A stretch of DNA of 64,000 nucleotides from Thermosinus carboxydivorans Nor1 (GCF_000169155.1 NZ_AAWL01000002.1:124001-188000); one strand, 5' to 3'; numbered from the stretch's first letter, positions 26,124-38,558 are shown. Numbers and translations are program-made. The notes: a model not told the origin generated them from the letters alone.

Positions 26124-26723
26124 CTATTTAATGTTTGGCAAGTCAAAATAAAAGCCGCGTTTTTTTTGGTCATACGCTGTAACAACCAATATGGCTGGCT
26201 TGTTCGCGTCTATATTCCGTTCTTTAAAATAAAGATAGGCTTGCATAACGTAGAGTTTTTGCGCCCCTTTGTTAACAATGACAGTAGCTTCACCAGGTAT
26301 GTTAATCTGATCGGCAGTAATACTCCGCCGACCCTGCTTTATAATGGCGTTTACTGTTTTTGCAAAGTCTTTACTATCCCCGACCAAAGTGACGCTGAAC
26401 GATAGAAAACCGGCATAATCGGCCAATATCTTTTCGCTGTCGCTTAGTTTTACAGGCTGAGACTTTTGGGTCTTTTCCCGCGCATCGCAGGCCAAAAGCA
26501 GATACGGTGTATACAAATGGGCGCGCTCAGTCATTTCATCCAATACAACTGCCTGTCCTTCATAGGCTGTCCAAGCGATAAGAAATTCATCTAGGGACAC
26601 ATAGGCCTTCTCTATCCCATATCTTTGCGCTTCTTTCATCATCACCGCGTTAACAGGTGCAATTGCCAGAGCCTGATTGCACAGCAAGAGCATAACCACG
26701 ACAGCGGCACAAACTATCCTCAT
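26124..26723 (-). CDS. Hypothetical secreted protein
   Basis: I do not recognise this 199-residue protein. It begins with a clear signal peptide (MRIVCAAVVVMLLLCNQALA), probably cleaved after ALA near residue 20; the cysteine at 15 lies in the hydrophobic core and is not a lipobox. The mature part is soluble, with a mix of helical (MKEAQRYGIEKAYVSLDEF) and strand-like stretches (GEATVIVNKG, KPAILVVTAYD), and no cysteine cluster apart from one Cys near residue 79. Strong ribosome binding site (agggggtga) before the ATG. It has its own terminator and lies between dapF and yicC, where Bacillus has no equivalent. Confidence 0.8.
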   Translation of the reverse strand: MRIVCAAVVVMLLLCNQALAIAPVNAVMMKEAQRYGIEKAYVSLDEFLIAWTAYEGQAVVLDEMTERAHLYTPYLLLACDAREKTQKSQPVKLSDSEKILADYAGFLSFSVTLVGDSKDFAKTVNAIIKQGRRSITADQINIPGEATVIVNKGAQKLYVMQAYLYFKERNIDANKPAILVVTAYDQKKRGFYFDLPNIK

Positions 26724-26807
26724 TTCGTCACCCCCTATTCTCTTATTTTTTTATTATTATTATATTTATCGTTTGCAAAAAATTTCCTTTAAATACCAGG
26801 TACGTAG

Positions 26808-26835
26808 TTAAAAAGGAGCCTCAATGAGAGGCTCC
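26808..26835 (-). terminator. Terminator after dapF
   Basis: On the - strand a perfect 8-bp stem (ggagcctc / gaggctcc, 26828-26835 and 26815-26822) with a 5-base loop is followed by five T residues, six bases after the dapF stop codon. Confidence 0.9.
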
Positions 26836-26840
26836 GTCAT

Positions 26841-27680
26841 CTACAAACTCAATAAGTATTCGCCACGGAATACTTCTACGGCTGGACCAGACATATAAAC
26901 ATGGTTATCGTTGCCCCATTCAAGAACTAAATCGCCGCCATCCAGGTGAATGGTGGCCACCCGTCCCGTCTTACCGTTCAATACGGCTGCCACCAGTGTT
27001 GCGCTCGCCCCGGTTCCGCAGGCCAAGGTAATACCCGCGCCTCGCTCCCAGACGCGCATCCGCATTTCATGGTCGTTTAGAACCTGAACAAACTCAACGT
27101 TTGTTTTACGGGGAAAGGTTGGATGGTTTTCGATAAGCGGCCCTACAGCCGCTAAATTAATTTCATCCACATCGTCCACAAAAATTATGCAGTGAGGATT
27201 GCCCATCGACACACAAGTAATATCATAGGTCTTATCGTTAACTATCAGCGGTACATTAATGGCTTCTGAGTCGGGTTCGCCAATCATAGGAATCTGCGCC
27301 CGCTTTAACCGCGGTTCACCCATGTCAACCCGGACGGTTCGCAAAACACCGTTTTCAAAAATAAGTTCGGGCTTGATGGGGCCGGCAAGAGTCTCCAAAG
27401 TAATTTTGGTTTTATCCGTAAGACCGTACTCATAGACATAGCGAGCGACGCAGCGAGTTACATTGCCGCACATTTCCGCTTCGCTACCGTCGGAGTTAAA
27501 TATGCGCATACGAAAATCAGCAACTTGTGACGGCCCGACGATAACTAACCCATCGGCGCCTATCCCAAAGTGGCGGTCGCAAATTTTAACCGCTGCTTGG
27601 GCATAGTCCTCAATTTTCTCTTGAAAGCCATTTACAATAACAAAGTCGTTGCCTTGTCCGTGCCATTTTGTAAACTGCAT
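26841..27680 (-). CDS. dapF: Diaminopimelate epimerase
   Basis: Converts LL- to meso-diaminopimelate for lysine and peptidoglycan. The 279-residue protein starts [13 protein letters not shown] and carries both catalytic cysteines in EMCGNVTRC and ACGTGASA, with GADGLV and MGNPHC motifs. I chose ATG 27680 (aggagg upstream); the ORF continues to 27710 only by chance. It is 30 bases after the P-type ATPase gene and probably co-transcribed with it. Confidence 0.97.
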   Translation of the reverse strand: MQFTKWHGQGNDFVIVNGFQEKIEDYAQAAVKICDRHFGIGADGLVIVGPSQVADFRMRIFNSDGSEAEMCGNVTRCVARYVYEYGLTDKTKITLETLAGPIKPELIFENGVLRTVRVDMGEPRLKRAQIPMIGEPDSEAINVPLIVNDKTYDITCVSMGNPHCIIFVDDVDEINLAAVGPLIENHPTFPRKTNVEFVQVLNDHEMRMRVWERGAGITLACGTGASATLVAAVLNGKTGRVATIHLDGGDLVLEWGNDNHVYMSGPAVEVFRGEYLLSL

Positions 27681-27710
27681 TATTCTTTCCTCCTGATGCG
27701 CTCTTGGCAA

Positions 27711-30464
27711 TTATCTATAACTTACGGCATAGCGTCGTCCGGGGCTCCGCCGCAAGAAATGCCGTAACGTGCTAAGAATAAAGGTCCAGCCGGAAACAAC
27801 CAGCACACATACCCAGTCGATAAGCGACAAAGGAGCTGTTTCAAAAATACCGCGCAAGATAGGAATATAGATTACGGCTAATTGCATGGTAATGGAACAG
27901 CAAACAGCCAATACAAGAAACTTATTGGTAAGTATGCCGATTTCATGAATGGTTAATACTTCGGAACGACAATCAAAAACATGGAACAATTGACAGAAGA
28001 CCAATGTACTAAAGGCCATCGTGCGCGCCAGCGGCAAATCGCCTTTCCAATAATATACAGCGGCAAAAACTAAGACCGTACTTAACCCAATTTGAATACC
28101 GCGGGTAACAATTTTACGGATTAAGCCACGCGAAAAAATGCTTTCCGCTGGATGGCGGGGCGGCCGGTTCATTATATCCGGGTCGCTGGGATCAACGCCT
28201 AACGCCATGGCCGGCAGGCCGTCCGTAACAAGATTGACCCACAAGATTTGGACAGGTAATAGCGGAAGAGGCATTCCCGCAAGGGCGGCAATAAACATTG
28301 TAAGCACTTCGCCGATATTGCATGATAATAGATAGCGGATAAACTTGCGAATATTATCGTAAATGCCCCGGCCTTCCTCCACCGCACCGACAATAGTAGC
28401 GAAATTATCATCTAAGAGCACCATGGAGGAAGCTTCCTTAGATACGTCAGTTCCCGTGATCCCCATGGCGATGCCGATGTCGGCTTCCTTGATAGCAGGG
28501 GCATCGTTAACACCATCGCCCGTCATCGCCACAATATGGCCGTTTTGCCGGAGGGCACGAACAATTTGCAGCTTGTGGGCCGGCGACACACGGGCATAGA
28601 CTGATACCTGATTGGCTATTTTTGCTAACTGGACATCGCTTAAAGCGTCAAGTTCCGCTCCGGTAAGGGCTTTATCAGAATCATCCTTATACATTTGCAG
28701 TTCTTTGGCGATAGCAATGGCGGTGTTGCGATGATCGCCAGTAATCATCACAGTTTTGATGCCGGCTTGCTTGCACAAGGCTATAGCTCTTTTGGCCTCT
28801 TCCCGTGGCGGATCAATCATGCCGATAAGGCCCACAAAAACAAGTTCCCTCTCATCTGCGTCGCTGACATTTACCGCTTCAGCAGGGGAAAGGTTCCGAT
28901 AGGCAACGGCCAAAACACGCAGGGCTTGCGATGTCATGCTCTCGTTGGCCAATGTGATGGACGCAACTAATTCCGGCGTTAGGGGCACTTCGGTCGTGCC
29001 GTTGTAATAATAACGGCAAAGTTCCAAAACCGTATCGGGTGCACCTTTAACGTAAAGAGCATGGCTTCCGTCAGCCATCCGGTAGACGACAGACATCCGG
29101 CGGCGCTCCGATTCGAAAGGAATTTCCGCCGTGCGACTTTGCATTCTTTCAACGGTTTCGCGCCAAATACCAGCTTTCGCCGCGGCAACAACAAGCGCCC
29201 CCTCGGTAGGATCGCCTTCCACTGTCCATCCTGAACCGTTTTTTCTGCGCCAGAGTCCTGTAATACTTACATTGTTCTGTTTTACCACACTATTATTGCA
29301 AAGAGTGCCAATTAATAAGCATTGTTGTAAAGACTTATCCTTTTTTGGGTCAAATTCCTGCCCGTTTAAGAAAAATTCTCCTTTAATGTCATAACCCGTC
29401 CCAGAAACGTCGAAAAGCTGCCCTCCGGCATAAATCCGGCGAACCGTCATGGCATTTTGCGTCAGCGTGCCTGTTTTATCGGAACAAATGACAGTGGTAC
29501 ACCCTAGCGTCTCTACGGCGGGCAGTTTGCGAACAATGGCATTGCGTTTGATCATTCGCTGTACGCCAAGGGCAAGCGAAACAGTTACTATCGCCGGCAA
29601 TCCCTCCGGAATGGCCGCGACCGCCAAGCTGATACCGGACATTAGCATAAGAAACAAGGGTTCTCCTTTAAAGATGCCGGTGACCATAACAACAAAGCAG
29701 ATGGCCAAACAGCCCCAGACCAGCCATCGTCCGAGATTCTCCAGACGGCGCTCCAGGGGTGTGTCCGCTTCTTCTGATGCCTGAATAAGCCCGGCAATAT
29801 GCCCCACTTCTGTTCGCATACCGGTGGCGCAGACGACTGCCTTACCCCGGCCACGGGTCACACTGGTACCGGCGTAAATCATATTTTTTCGATCACCCAA
29901 TGGCGCGTTTTCCCCGAACTGACGGTTTGCGACTTTACGGACAGGGAGCGACTCCCCCGTGAGGGCCGCCTCCTCCACTTCCAAATTATGGTCATCGATC
30001 AGGCGTCCATCGGCGGCAATTTTGTCCCCTGCTTCCAGGACAAGAATATCTCCCGGCACTAGTTCGCGGGCGGCAACTTGCTGAATCATGCCGTTTCGTA
30101 TTACCCTGGCCGTCGGCGCGGCAAGTTGCTTTAAAGCTTGCATAGACCGTTCGGCCCGGTATTCCTGGATAAAACCCAAAATGGCGTTAATAATTACAAT
30201 CGCCAGGATGGTTATGGCGTCAGAGTATTCACCCAAAAAAGCAGAAATTAGCGTTGCAGCCAAAAGTACCAAAACCATAAAATCCTGAAACTGGGCCAAA
30301 AAATATTTCCACCAGGGCTCCGGCGGCTTTTCCGCCATTTGGTTGAACCCGAATTTATTTAAGCGTGCTTTTACTTCGCTAGATGACAAACCATCGTAAG
30401 GATTGGTCTGCCAGAACGCTATCGCTTCATCTGCAGTCCGTGCATACCATTTGTCGCTATTCAT
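27711..30464 (-). CDS. Cation-transporting P-type ATPase, Ca2+ (SERCA-like) group
   Basis: A 917-residue P2A-type ATPase. Motifs in order: N-terminal cation ATPase domain, TGES (actuator), [12 protein letters not shown] in membrane segment 4, phosphorylation site [26 protein letters not shown] hinge, and [15 protein letters not shown] in segment 6. About ten membrane segments. The IPEGL and NLVTDG sequences match calcium pumps (Bacillus YloB/PacL). Like yloB it sits next to rqcH, here divergently. ATG with gaggtgg upstream. Confidence 0.93.
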   Translation of the reverse strand: MNSDKWYARTADEAIAFWQTNPYDGLSSSEVKARLNKFGFNQMAEKPPEPWWKYFLAQFQDFMVLVLLAATLISAFLGEYSDAITILAIVIINAILGFIQEYRAERSMQALKQLAAPTARVIRNGMIQQVAARELVPGDILVLEAGDKIAADGRLIDDHNLEVEEAALTGESLPVRKVANRQFGENAPLGDRKNMIYAGTSVTRGRGKAVVCATGMRTEVGHIAGLIQASEEADTPLERRLENLGRWLVWGCLAICFVVMVTGIFKGEPLFLMLMSGISLAVAAIPEGLPAIVTVSLALGVQRMIKRNAIVRKLPAVETLGCTTVICSDKTGTLTQNAMTVRRIYAGGQLFDVSGTGYDIKGEFFLNGQEFDPKKDKSLQQCLLIGTLCNNSVVKQNNVSITGLWRRKNGSGWTVEGDPTEGALVVAAAKAGIWRETVERMQSRTAEIPFESERRRMSVVYRMADGSHALYVKGAPDTVLELCRYYYNGTTEVPLTPELVASITLANESMTSQALRVLAVAYRNLSPAEAVNVSDADERELVFVGLIGMIDPPREEAKRAIALCKQAGIKTVMITGDHRNTAIAIAKELQMYKDDSDKALTGAELDALSDVQLAKIANQVSVYARVSPAHKLQIVRALRQNGHIVAMTGDGVNDAPAIKEADIGIAMGITGTDVSKEASSMVLLDDNFATIVGAVEEGRGIYDNIRKFIRYLLSCNIGEVLTMFIAALAGMPLPLLPVQILWVNLVTDGLPAMALGVDPSDPDIMNRPPRHPAESIFSRGLIRKIVTRGIQIGLSTVLVFAAVYYWKGDLPLARTMAFSTLVFCQLFHVFDCRSEVLTIHEIGILTNKFLVLAVCCSITMQLAVIYIPILRGIFETAPLSLIDWVCVLVVSGWTFILSTLRHFLRRSPGRRYAVSYR

Positions 30465-30533
30465 ATACCAGCCACCTCACTACATGGATTTCTTTAACCA
30501 TGTTATTCCTGTGCGACAATAATTAGACCAGGT

Positions 30534-30562
30534 TTGACCTGCTGAAGCGCTAATGTTATACT
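30534..30562 (+). promoter_or_regulatory. Promoter of the rqcH homologue
   Basis: TTGACC and TATACT with a 17-base spacer on the + strand, 27 bases before the start codon; ten of twelve consensus positions match. It lies in the 125-base gap between the divergent P-type ATPase and rqcH. Confidence 0.8.
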
Positions 30563-30589
30563 AATGCCAAATTATGATGGAGGACGACT

Positions 30590-32348
30590 ATGAATATCGA
30601 AGGATTAACGCTCGCACCGCTGCTGTGGGAACTAAATGCCAAACTAACCGGCGGACGGATTGATAAAATTTTTCAGCCAGATGATTATACACTGGTAATC
30701 TGGGTACGTCAGCCTCACGAAACACTGCGCTTGATTATTTCTGTAAACCCCGCTAGTCCCTGCTTGTACCTAAGCGACACCCCGCCGGAAAATCCGGCTA
30801 TACCATCAGCATTTTGCATGCTGCTTCGTAAACACTTGGTTGACGGACGCATTGCTGCCGTCACCCAACACGGTCTAGACCGCATTGCCTACATAACGAT
30901 TGACGTTCGCGATGAATCCCGGCGGTATCGCCAGTAAAACACTAGCGGTAGAACTTATGGGTAAATATAGCAATATCATTTTTATACGTGACAATTCTAT
31001 TGTGGACGCCATCCGGCGCATACCGGCTTCCCTGAGTCGTCGCCGCCAAGTGCTTCCCGGCAGGCCCTATCTGCATCCGCCGGCACGGGACGGCGTCAAC
31101 TTACTGGATATAACAACCGAAACTTTCCTGACTAAACTCTGTTCGGTTAAAAATGGATTATTGACCAAAGCGATAATTGACGTATCCGTGGGTATTGGCC
31201 CTCTCACCGCCAAAGAGCTCGTGTGGCGTGCAGGCCTGCCTGCCGATATTAAAATAGACCAGCTTGATACGGCCGACTTTGCTTCTCTGGCCGAAGCAGT
31301 TCAGGACCTTGTGAGTCCTTTGCGCAATGGCTCGATTCAACCCGCCGTGGTTGTAGACGATCAAGATTCCCTTATTGCTCTCGCCGCCTACCCTCTTGAA
31401 CATTTAAACGGCTATAAAACTTGCTTTTTCCCAACAATGAACGAAGCGGTTATTTTCGCTCTCGGTCTCGATAAAATCCGGCGGCTACCGGGCAAAGACG
31501 TTCTGGAAAAAGTTTTGTCGGCGGAGTTAGCGCGCCTGCAAAGAAAAATAACTACCCTTAAGCAAGAAAGTGACGAAGCCCTTTCCGCCGAAACATGGCG
31601 CCAGCTAGCCGACATTATTATGGCGAATGTCTACCAAATCCCTAAAGGCGTTAATCAGGTAAAATTGCCAAATCTGTATGATAGTCACGGAGACGACTCT
31701 TATGTAACCATCGAACTAGACCCTCTTCTAACACCAGTTGAAAATGCCCAATCCCTTTACGCTAAATATAACAAGCTGAAGCGAGCCCAAAAATTAGTTG
31801 CCGCCCAGCTGCAACAATGCCGTCAGGAGCTAGCTTATCTGGAAAGTATTCAGCTATCTCTCAATCAGGCCACTTCTTCGCTAGAAATTGCCGAAATCCG
31901 TCAAGAACTCGCTGCTGCAGGCTATCTTCCCCAAGATAGTCGCAACCGACGACAGGTGCCGGCATCATCGACACCCTTAACCGGGACAACGCGGGGCGGC
32001 TTTAAATTCATCGCAGGCAAGAATAATACCCAAAATGATCTTGTGACCTTCAAAGTTGCCCGCCCCGATGACATTTGGCTGCACGCCAAAGACATCCCGG
32101 GAGCACACGTTATCCTGCAGTGTCACGGCGAAGAGCCTGCCGATCTAGACCTTTGGGAAGCAGCACAAGTAGCGGCCTACTTTAGCAAAGGCCGGCAATC
32201 ATCTAATGTCCCTGTTGATTTTACCAGACGCCGGCATGTAAAAAAGCCCGCCGGCGCCAAACCAGGATTTGTGATTTATGAGCACCAAAAAACTCTTTAT
32301 GTCACACCGGACGAAAATCTTGTAACAAGCCTTATTGATGATAAATAA
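30590..32348 (+). CDS. rqcH: RqcH (NEMF/FbpA-like) ribosome quality-control factor, frameshifted
   Basis: Family role: binds obstructed 50S subunits and directs C-terminal alanine tailing. Read as one gene of about 585 residues with a +1 shift near 30918-30920: the first part (30590-30937) holds the NFACT-N start (MNIEGLTLAPLLWEL..GRIDKIFQ); the rest continues KTLAVELMGKYSNIIF, a coiled coil, and the NFACT-R domain with KVARPDDIWLHAKDIPGAHVI. Removing one C from the ccc run gives RDESGGIASKTL, a normal junction. Either a real disruption, a sequencing error, or less likely recoding. Good promoter and ribosome binding site (ggagg); shared terminator with pyrR. Confidence 0.88.
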
Positions 32349-32380
32349 AGGCTGATGCTGCTAGCGCATCAGCCTTTATT
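32344..32380. terminator. Bidirectional terminator between rqcH and pyrR
   Basis: A perfect 15-bp inverted repeat (32344-32358 and 32366-32380; aataaaggctgatgc and its complement) with a 7-base loop separates the convergent rqcH and pyrR genes. Short T-runs follow the stem on both strands. Confidence 0.85.
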
Positions 32381-33862
<1,482 letters not shown>

Positions 33863-33882
<20 letters not shown>

Positions 33883-34321
33883 CCTTTTCCTGCCCCGATT
33901 TTAACAGGGTAAAGATAATGCAAGCCACGCCGGTAACAATAGCAATATCAGCGATATTAAAAACCGGCCAAATGCGAAAATCGAAAAAATCGACAACATA
34001 GCCAGTCCTAATTCGGTCGATTACATTACCGGCCGCGCCGCCAGCCATAAGCCCCGTGCCCCAACGCAGCAGCATCATGCCTGTCGGGATCCGTGGAACA
34101 TAATAAGCAACTGCCCCTAGCATTAGGGCTGCTACGGCGATAAAAAATATCCTTTGGTGTTCAAATAGTCCAAATGCCGCTCCGGGATTTAGGACCAGAG
34201 TTATATGAAAAATGCCAGAAATAATCGGAATAGAATCGCCAGGCAGCATTCGTGACAAAACATAAATTTTCGACGACTGGTCCAGCAGTACAATTCCCGC
34301 AGCCAGTAATAATATCGGCAC
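33863..34321 (-). CDS. lspA: Lipoprotein signal peptidase
   Basis: Membrane aspartyl protease that cleaves the signal peptide of prolipoproteins after lipidation. The 152 residues form four membrane segments and contain the family motifs LLDQSSKIYV, LNPGAAFG, GGAAGNVIDR (first catalytic Asp) and FNIADIAI (second catalytic Asp). GTG start with aggagag 9 bases upstream. It follows mgsA by about 40 bases. Confidence 0.96.
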
Positions 34322-34361
34322 AAATTCTCTCTCCTATCCTCGTTCCCCACCAAATCCCCGT

Positions 34362-34727
34362 TTATGGTAATGCGGTAAGCATCAAATGCGCACCCCGTTC
34401 ATTCGTCGCTACTGGAACATTATGAACGTCGCACACCCGCAGTAAGGCAGTAATATCTGGTTCATGGGGTTGAGCCGTAAGAGGATCGCGCAAAAAAATA
34501 ACTAGATCAATCTCTTTGCAGGCGATCCGCGCTCCGATTTGTAAATCCCCGCCAAGCGGGCCCGATAAATATGAGATAACTTTCAGCCCGGTTTTTTCGC
34601 TAATGAGTTTTCCCGTTGTCGCCGTGGCCACTAAATTGTGTTTAGCCAATATTTCACGGTGGGCAATTACAAAATCAAGCATTTCCTGTTTTTTGCGATC
34701 ATGGGCAATAAGGGCAATCGTATGCAC
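34362..34727 (-). CDS. mgsA: Methylglyoxal synthase
   Basis: Converts dihydroxyacetone phosphate to methylglyoxal and phosphate, an overflow bypass of lower glycolysis. The 121 residues show the N-terminal ALIAHDRKK, the phosphate site ATATTGKL and the catalytic [15 protein letters not shown] with its Asp, then [15 protein letters not shown] start with ggaggagg 8 bases upstream. Neighbouring lspA, rluD and pyrR is not a known functional link; mgsA probably just heads the transcript. Confidence 0.95.
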   Translation of the reverse strand: MHTIALIAHDRKKQEMLDFVIAHREILAKHNLVATATTGKLISEKTGLKVISYLSGPLGGDLQIGARIACKEIDLVIFLRDPLTAQPHEPDITALLRVCDVHNVPVATNERGAHLMLTALP

Positions 34728-34762
34728 AAAGGCCTCCTCCTAAATTCGTCTCCAACATTTAA

Positions 34763-34791
34763 ATGATAACCAAAAACTTGCTAAAGGTAAA
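34763..34791 (-). promoter_or_regulatory. Possible promoter of mgsA-lspA-rluD-pyrR
   Basis: TTTACC and TATCAT separated by 17 bases on the - strand, about 35 bases before the mgsA start. The -10 matches five of six positions, the -35 four. Another TATAAT at about 34812 lacks a -35 partner. Confidence 0.45.
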
Positions 34792-34866
34792 GCGAAAAGC
34801 CATTATAGGGATTGTGTTAAGTACTCTATCCCAACATCTTATAAATTTTTATCCTAACCCCTAAAT

Positions 34867-37800
34867 TTAAGCAAAAAGCATGATCTGGTCAGTTTCGGGA
34901 AGATCGTCAAGACAACCATGAGCTTTCAAAGTGTCGATGACTGTCTTTGACACCCGCGCACGAGTGCGTAAGTCATCAAGCGAAGAAAAAGGACGTTCCT
35001 TGCGGGCTTGGACAATATTGCGGGCAGCCGTATCACCAACACCCTGCAGCGAACCTATTGGCGGCAACAGCCCATTGTCAACGATTAAAAACTTTGCTGC
35101 ATCTGAACGGTATATATCGACAGGGTGAAAGATATACCCGCGCAAGTACATCTCCAAAGCCATTTCCATTATGGTTAATTGGCTTTTTTCTTTTGCCGAA
35201 AGATTATTGCCTTTCTGTTCAAACTCATTGATTTTGGAACGCAAGGCGGCTTCGCCCTGGATTATCAGGTCGGCGTCGAAGTCAGTAGCCCGTACAGTGA
35301 AATAGGAAGCGTAAAATGCCAGCGGGTAATGAACTTTACAATAGGCAATGCGAAATGCCATCATTACATACGCTACCGCGTGGGCTTTGGGAAACATGTA
35401 TTTGATTTTCTGGCACGACTCAATATACCACTCTGGCACGCCTTTTGAGCGCATATACTCTACATCTTCTGGCTTTACCCCTTTTCCTTTACGGACGCCT
35501 TCCATGATCTTAAAAGCGATTTGAGGTTCTAAACCTTTCTGAATCAAGTAAACCATAATATCGTCCCGGGCAGAAATGGCTTCAGAAAGTTTGGCAATGC
35601 CCTTTTTTATTAAATCCTGGGCGTTATTCAGCCAGACATCCGTACCATGAGAAAAACCGCTAATCCGGACCAACTCGCTGAATGTCTTTGGTTTCGTATC
35701 TTCCAACATCTGTCGGACAAATTTTGTGCCAAACTCTGGAATACCGAAGGTGCCCACAGTGGTGCCCAACTGCTCGGGCGTCAATCCCAACGCTTCCGTT
35801 GACGAGAAAAGACTCATAGTCTTTGCATCGTCGAAAGGAATCTGTTTAGCATCAATACCGGTAAGATCCTCCAACATTTTAATAACGGTCGGATCGTCAT
35901 GTCCCAGAATATCCAGTTTTACGAGACGGCTACTAATGGAATGATAGTCGAAATGGGTAGTAATTGTTGAAGAGTTTTTGTCATCAGCGGGATATTGGAT
36001 GGGAGTAAAATGATGCACATCCATATCGCGCGGAACTACCATTATGCCGCCGGGATGCTGTCCGGTCGTACGCTTCACGCCCGTGCAGCCGCTGACAAGT
36101 TTATTAATGTAAGCATTACGGACGGCATAACCTTTATCAGCGAAATAATTTTTAACAAAACCGTAGGCAGTTTTATCGGCAATAGTGGCAATAGTACCAG
36201 CCCGAAATACATTGTCCCGCCCAAAGAGTTCCTCTGTATACTTATGCGCAATCGGCTGGTATTCCCCGGAAAAGTTCAGATCGATATCCGGTACTTTGTC
36301 ACCGTGAAAACCCATGAACACAGCAAAAGGAATATCATGCCCGTCTTTTTGCATTAGTGTTTGGCATTGAGGGCAATGTTTATCAGGTAAATCAAAACCG
36401 CTACCATAACTGCCGTCAGTAATAAATTCGGAGTGTTTACACGCCGGGCAACGCCAATGGGGAGCCAAGGGATTAACCTCGGTAATACCTGTCATGGTAG
36501 CCACGAAAGAAGAACCGACTGAACCGCGCGATCCGACAAGATAACCATCATCCAAAGATTTTTTGACCAGCTTGTGAGCGATAAGATACAAGACAGCAAA
36601 ACCGTTATTAATAATGGAATCCAACTCATATTTTAGGCGAGAAGCAACAATCTCGGGCAACGGATCACCGTAAAGCTCGATTGCTCGTTGGTAGGCCATT
36701 GACCGGATTTGCTCCTCCGCTCCGGGAATTTTGGGCGCATAAAGTTCATCCGGAATAGGTTTAAAATGCTCAATCAACTCGCTTATGCGCCTGGAGTTTT
36801 CGACTACTACCTCGTATGCCTTTTCCGCTCCCAGATAAGCAAACTCGCTTAACATCTCGTCGGTAGTACGGAAGTAAAGGGGCGGCTGCTGGTCGGCGTC
36901 GGCAAAACCTTGCCCAGTCATTAAAATCCGGCGATAGACCTCATCTTCCGGGTTTAGAAAATGAACGTCACAGGTAGCAACAACGGGCTTGTTAAGTTTT
37001 TCCCCTAATTCGCAAACGCGTAAATTTAATCGCCGCAATCCTTCGTCATCGGCTACCTTGCCTTCGCGCACCAGAAAGGCGTTGTTACCGATAGGCTGAA
37101 TTTCCAAATAATCGTAAAATGAAGCAATTTTTAGAAGCTCTTCCTCCGAAGCCCCTGCCAGAATGGCCTGAATAAGTTCACCGGCTTCGCAGGCTGAGCC
37201 TAAGATGAGGCCTTCACGGTGTTCTTCCAGTGCCGTGCGAGGAATGCGGGGTGTCCGATGCAGAAATTTTAAGTGAGACAATGAAACAAGGCGGTACAAA
37301 TTTCGCAGTCCTATTGCATTTTTGGCCAAAATAATTATATGACGGGCCTGCGTTATATCATCGTCAAAGAGGTAGCCTTCCATTCCGTAGATTACCTTTA
37401 TACCGGCTTTCGCGGCTTCCTCATAGGCCTCAGGAAAAGCCTGAACTACGCCATGGTCCGTAATGGCAATAGCGGGATGCTTCCATTTTGCCGCTGTCTT
37501 GATAAGTTGTTTCACAGAGACAACGGCATCCATATTACTCATCCGCGTATGGGCATGAAGTTCCACCCGCGGGATGGCGGCTGTATCCATGCGTTCCTGT
37601 TTATGAGTTCGGCACATACTATCAGCAAACATCATCAATTCATTGCCAAACTTGTCAAACTGAATGGTGCCCTTTACCTTGACCCACATGCCCTCACTGA
37701 GGATTTTAGCTACTTTGCTGGCTTCTTCAGCATCATCAAAAAACACCTTGCCGCTTATGCCATCTGTGGTATCGGCTAGATCAAAGGTGAGCAGCGTCCG

Positions 37801-38532
37801 ACCGGAACGGAGGGCACGCGTCTCAAAGCCGATGATCTCTCCCTCAATAACAATGTTGCGAGCTTCATCCTGAATACTACTGATTGGCACCGGATCGTCT
37901 TTAATATTTCGACCGAAAATAACTGGATTGTCGTCCTGCTTCTCCCGCAGATCTTGACATTCTGTAAGTGCTTCCAGATATTCAGGCGTCATCAGGTCTT
38001 CATCAGAAATGATATCGGCCGCCGGCTTGGAAGAAAAAAACTTTACTTGGCAATGCTGGCCAAATTCATAAAGAATATAGTCCCTGATACTTTTATCTAT
38101 TTTCTTGCTGATCAGCATCTCAGCCGATAACTCGCCTTCAACTTCAATGGTAAGCGTATACCCATCAAAATGGTAATTAGCGTGACCAAGCAGTACGGCA
38201 ATGGCCTGGTTACCCTGAGACACCTGAGCGACTAACTTTGGCCATTCGTTAGTAAGAAATGTGTCAAGATCGCCCACTGTTTGATGAAAAGTTACCCTCT
38301 TTAAGCCGCATGACGCAGACAAATATTGAGCTGCCAAATCAAAGACCTTCGACGGCAATGGTTGGGCAAGATTAATAAATAAATCCCATGTACCCTCGGC
38401 GGTATTCACTTCAACCCGGGTTATGATGCTTCGTTTTATAATATCCTTATATTTGTTCGCGATTGCCAAGTTATCGACAAATTTCCAAAATTCTCGGCAA
38501 TCGCGGTCGGGTATAATACAATAGTTGTGCAT
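34867..38532 (-). CDS. polC: DNA polymerase III PolC-type alpha subunit lacking the exonuclease insert
   Basis: Replicative polymerase of low-GC Gram-positives. In 1221 residues: N-terminal domain, OB fold (about 225-310), PHP domain beginning at HAHT (326-329) and ITDH near 357-360, a zinc-binding segment (two CPxC motifs), the catalytic DxD in VPDIDLNFS (about 747), and C-terminal helix-hairpin-helix. Typical PolC is about 1400-1440 residues with a DnaQ-like 3'-5' exonuclease inserted in the PHP domain. Here YGMEGYLFDDD joins ITQARHIIILAKN directly near 390, so the insert and its DxE active site are missing without loss of frame. ATG with gaggt upstream. Confidence 0.97.
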   Translation of the reverse strand: MHNYCIIPDRDCREFWKFVDNLAIANKYKDIIKRSIITRVEVNTAEGTWDLFINLAQPLPSKVFDLAAQYLSASCGLKRVTFHQTVGDLDTFLTNEWPKLVAQVSQGNQAIAVLLGHANYHFDGYTLTIEVEGELSAEMLISKKIDKSIRDYILYEFGQHCQVKFFSSKPAADIISDEDLMTPEYLEALTECQDLREKQDDNPVIFGRNIKDDPVPISSIQDEARNIVIEGEIIGFETRALRSGRTLLTFDLADTTDGISGKVFFDDAEEASKVAKILSEGMWVKVKGTIQFDKFGNELMMFADSMCRTHKQERMDTAAIPRVELHAHTRMSNMDAVVSVKQLIKTAAKWKHPAIAITDHGVVQAFPEAYEEAAKAGIKVIYGMEGYLFDDDITQARHIIILAKNAIGLRNLYRLVSLSHLKFLHRTPRIPRTALEEHREGLILGSACEAGELIQAILAGASEEELLKIASFYDYLEIQPIGNNAFLVREGKVADDEGLRRLNLRVCELGEKLNKPVVATCDVHFLNPEDEVYRRILMTGQGFADADQQPPLYFRTTDEMLSEFAYLGAEKAYEVVVENSRRISELIEHFKPIPDELYAPKIPGAEEQIRSMAYQRAIELYGDPLPEIVASRLKYELDSIINNGFAVLYLIAHKLVKKSLDDGYLVGSRGSVGSSFVATMTGITEVNPLAPHWRCPACKHSEFITDGSYGSGFDLPDKHCPQCQTLMQKDGHDIPFAVFMGFHGDKVPDIDLNFSGEYQPIAHKYTEELFGRDNVFRAGTIATIADKTAYGFVKNYFADKGYAVRNAYINKLVSGCTGVKRTTGQHPGGIMVVPRDMDVHHFTPIQYPADDKNSSTITTHFDYHSISSRLVKLDILGHDDPTVIKMLEDLTGIDAKQIPFDDAKTMSLFSSTEALGLTPEQLGTTVGTFGIPEFGTKFVRQMLEDTKPKTFSELVRISGFSHGTDVWLNNAQDLIKKGIAKLSEAISARDDIMVYLIQKGLEPQIAFKIMEGVRKGKGVKPEDVEYMRSKGVPEWYIESCQKIKYMFPKAHAVAYVMMAFRIAYCKVHYPLAFYASYFTVRATDFDADLIIQGEAALRSKINEFEQKGNNLSAKEKSQLTIMEMALEMYLRGYIFHPVDIYRSDAAKFLIVDNGLLPPIGSLQGVGDTAARNIVQARKERPFSSLDDLRTRARVSKTVIDTLKAHGCLDDLPETDQIMLFA

Positions 38533-38558
38533 GAATTACCTCTCCCACTATGGCACTC

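Noticed and set aside
34800-34866. Possible terminator after polC
   Set aside because: I saw only weak AT-rich repeats without a stable stem, so none is listed.
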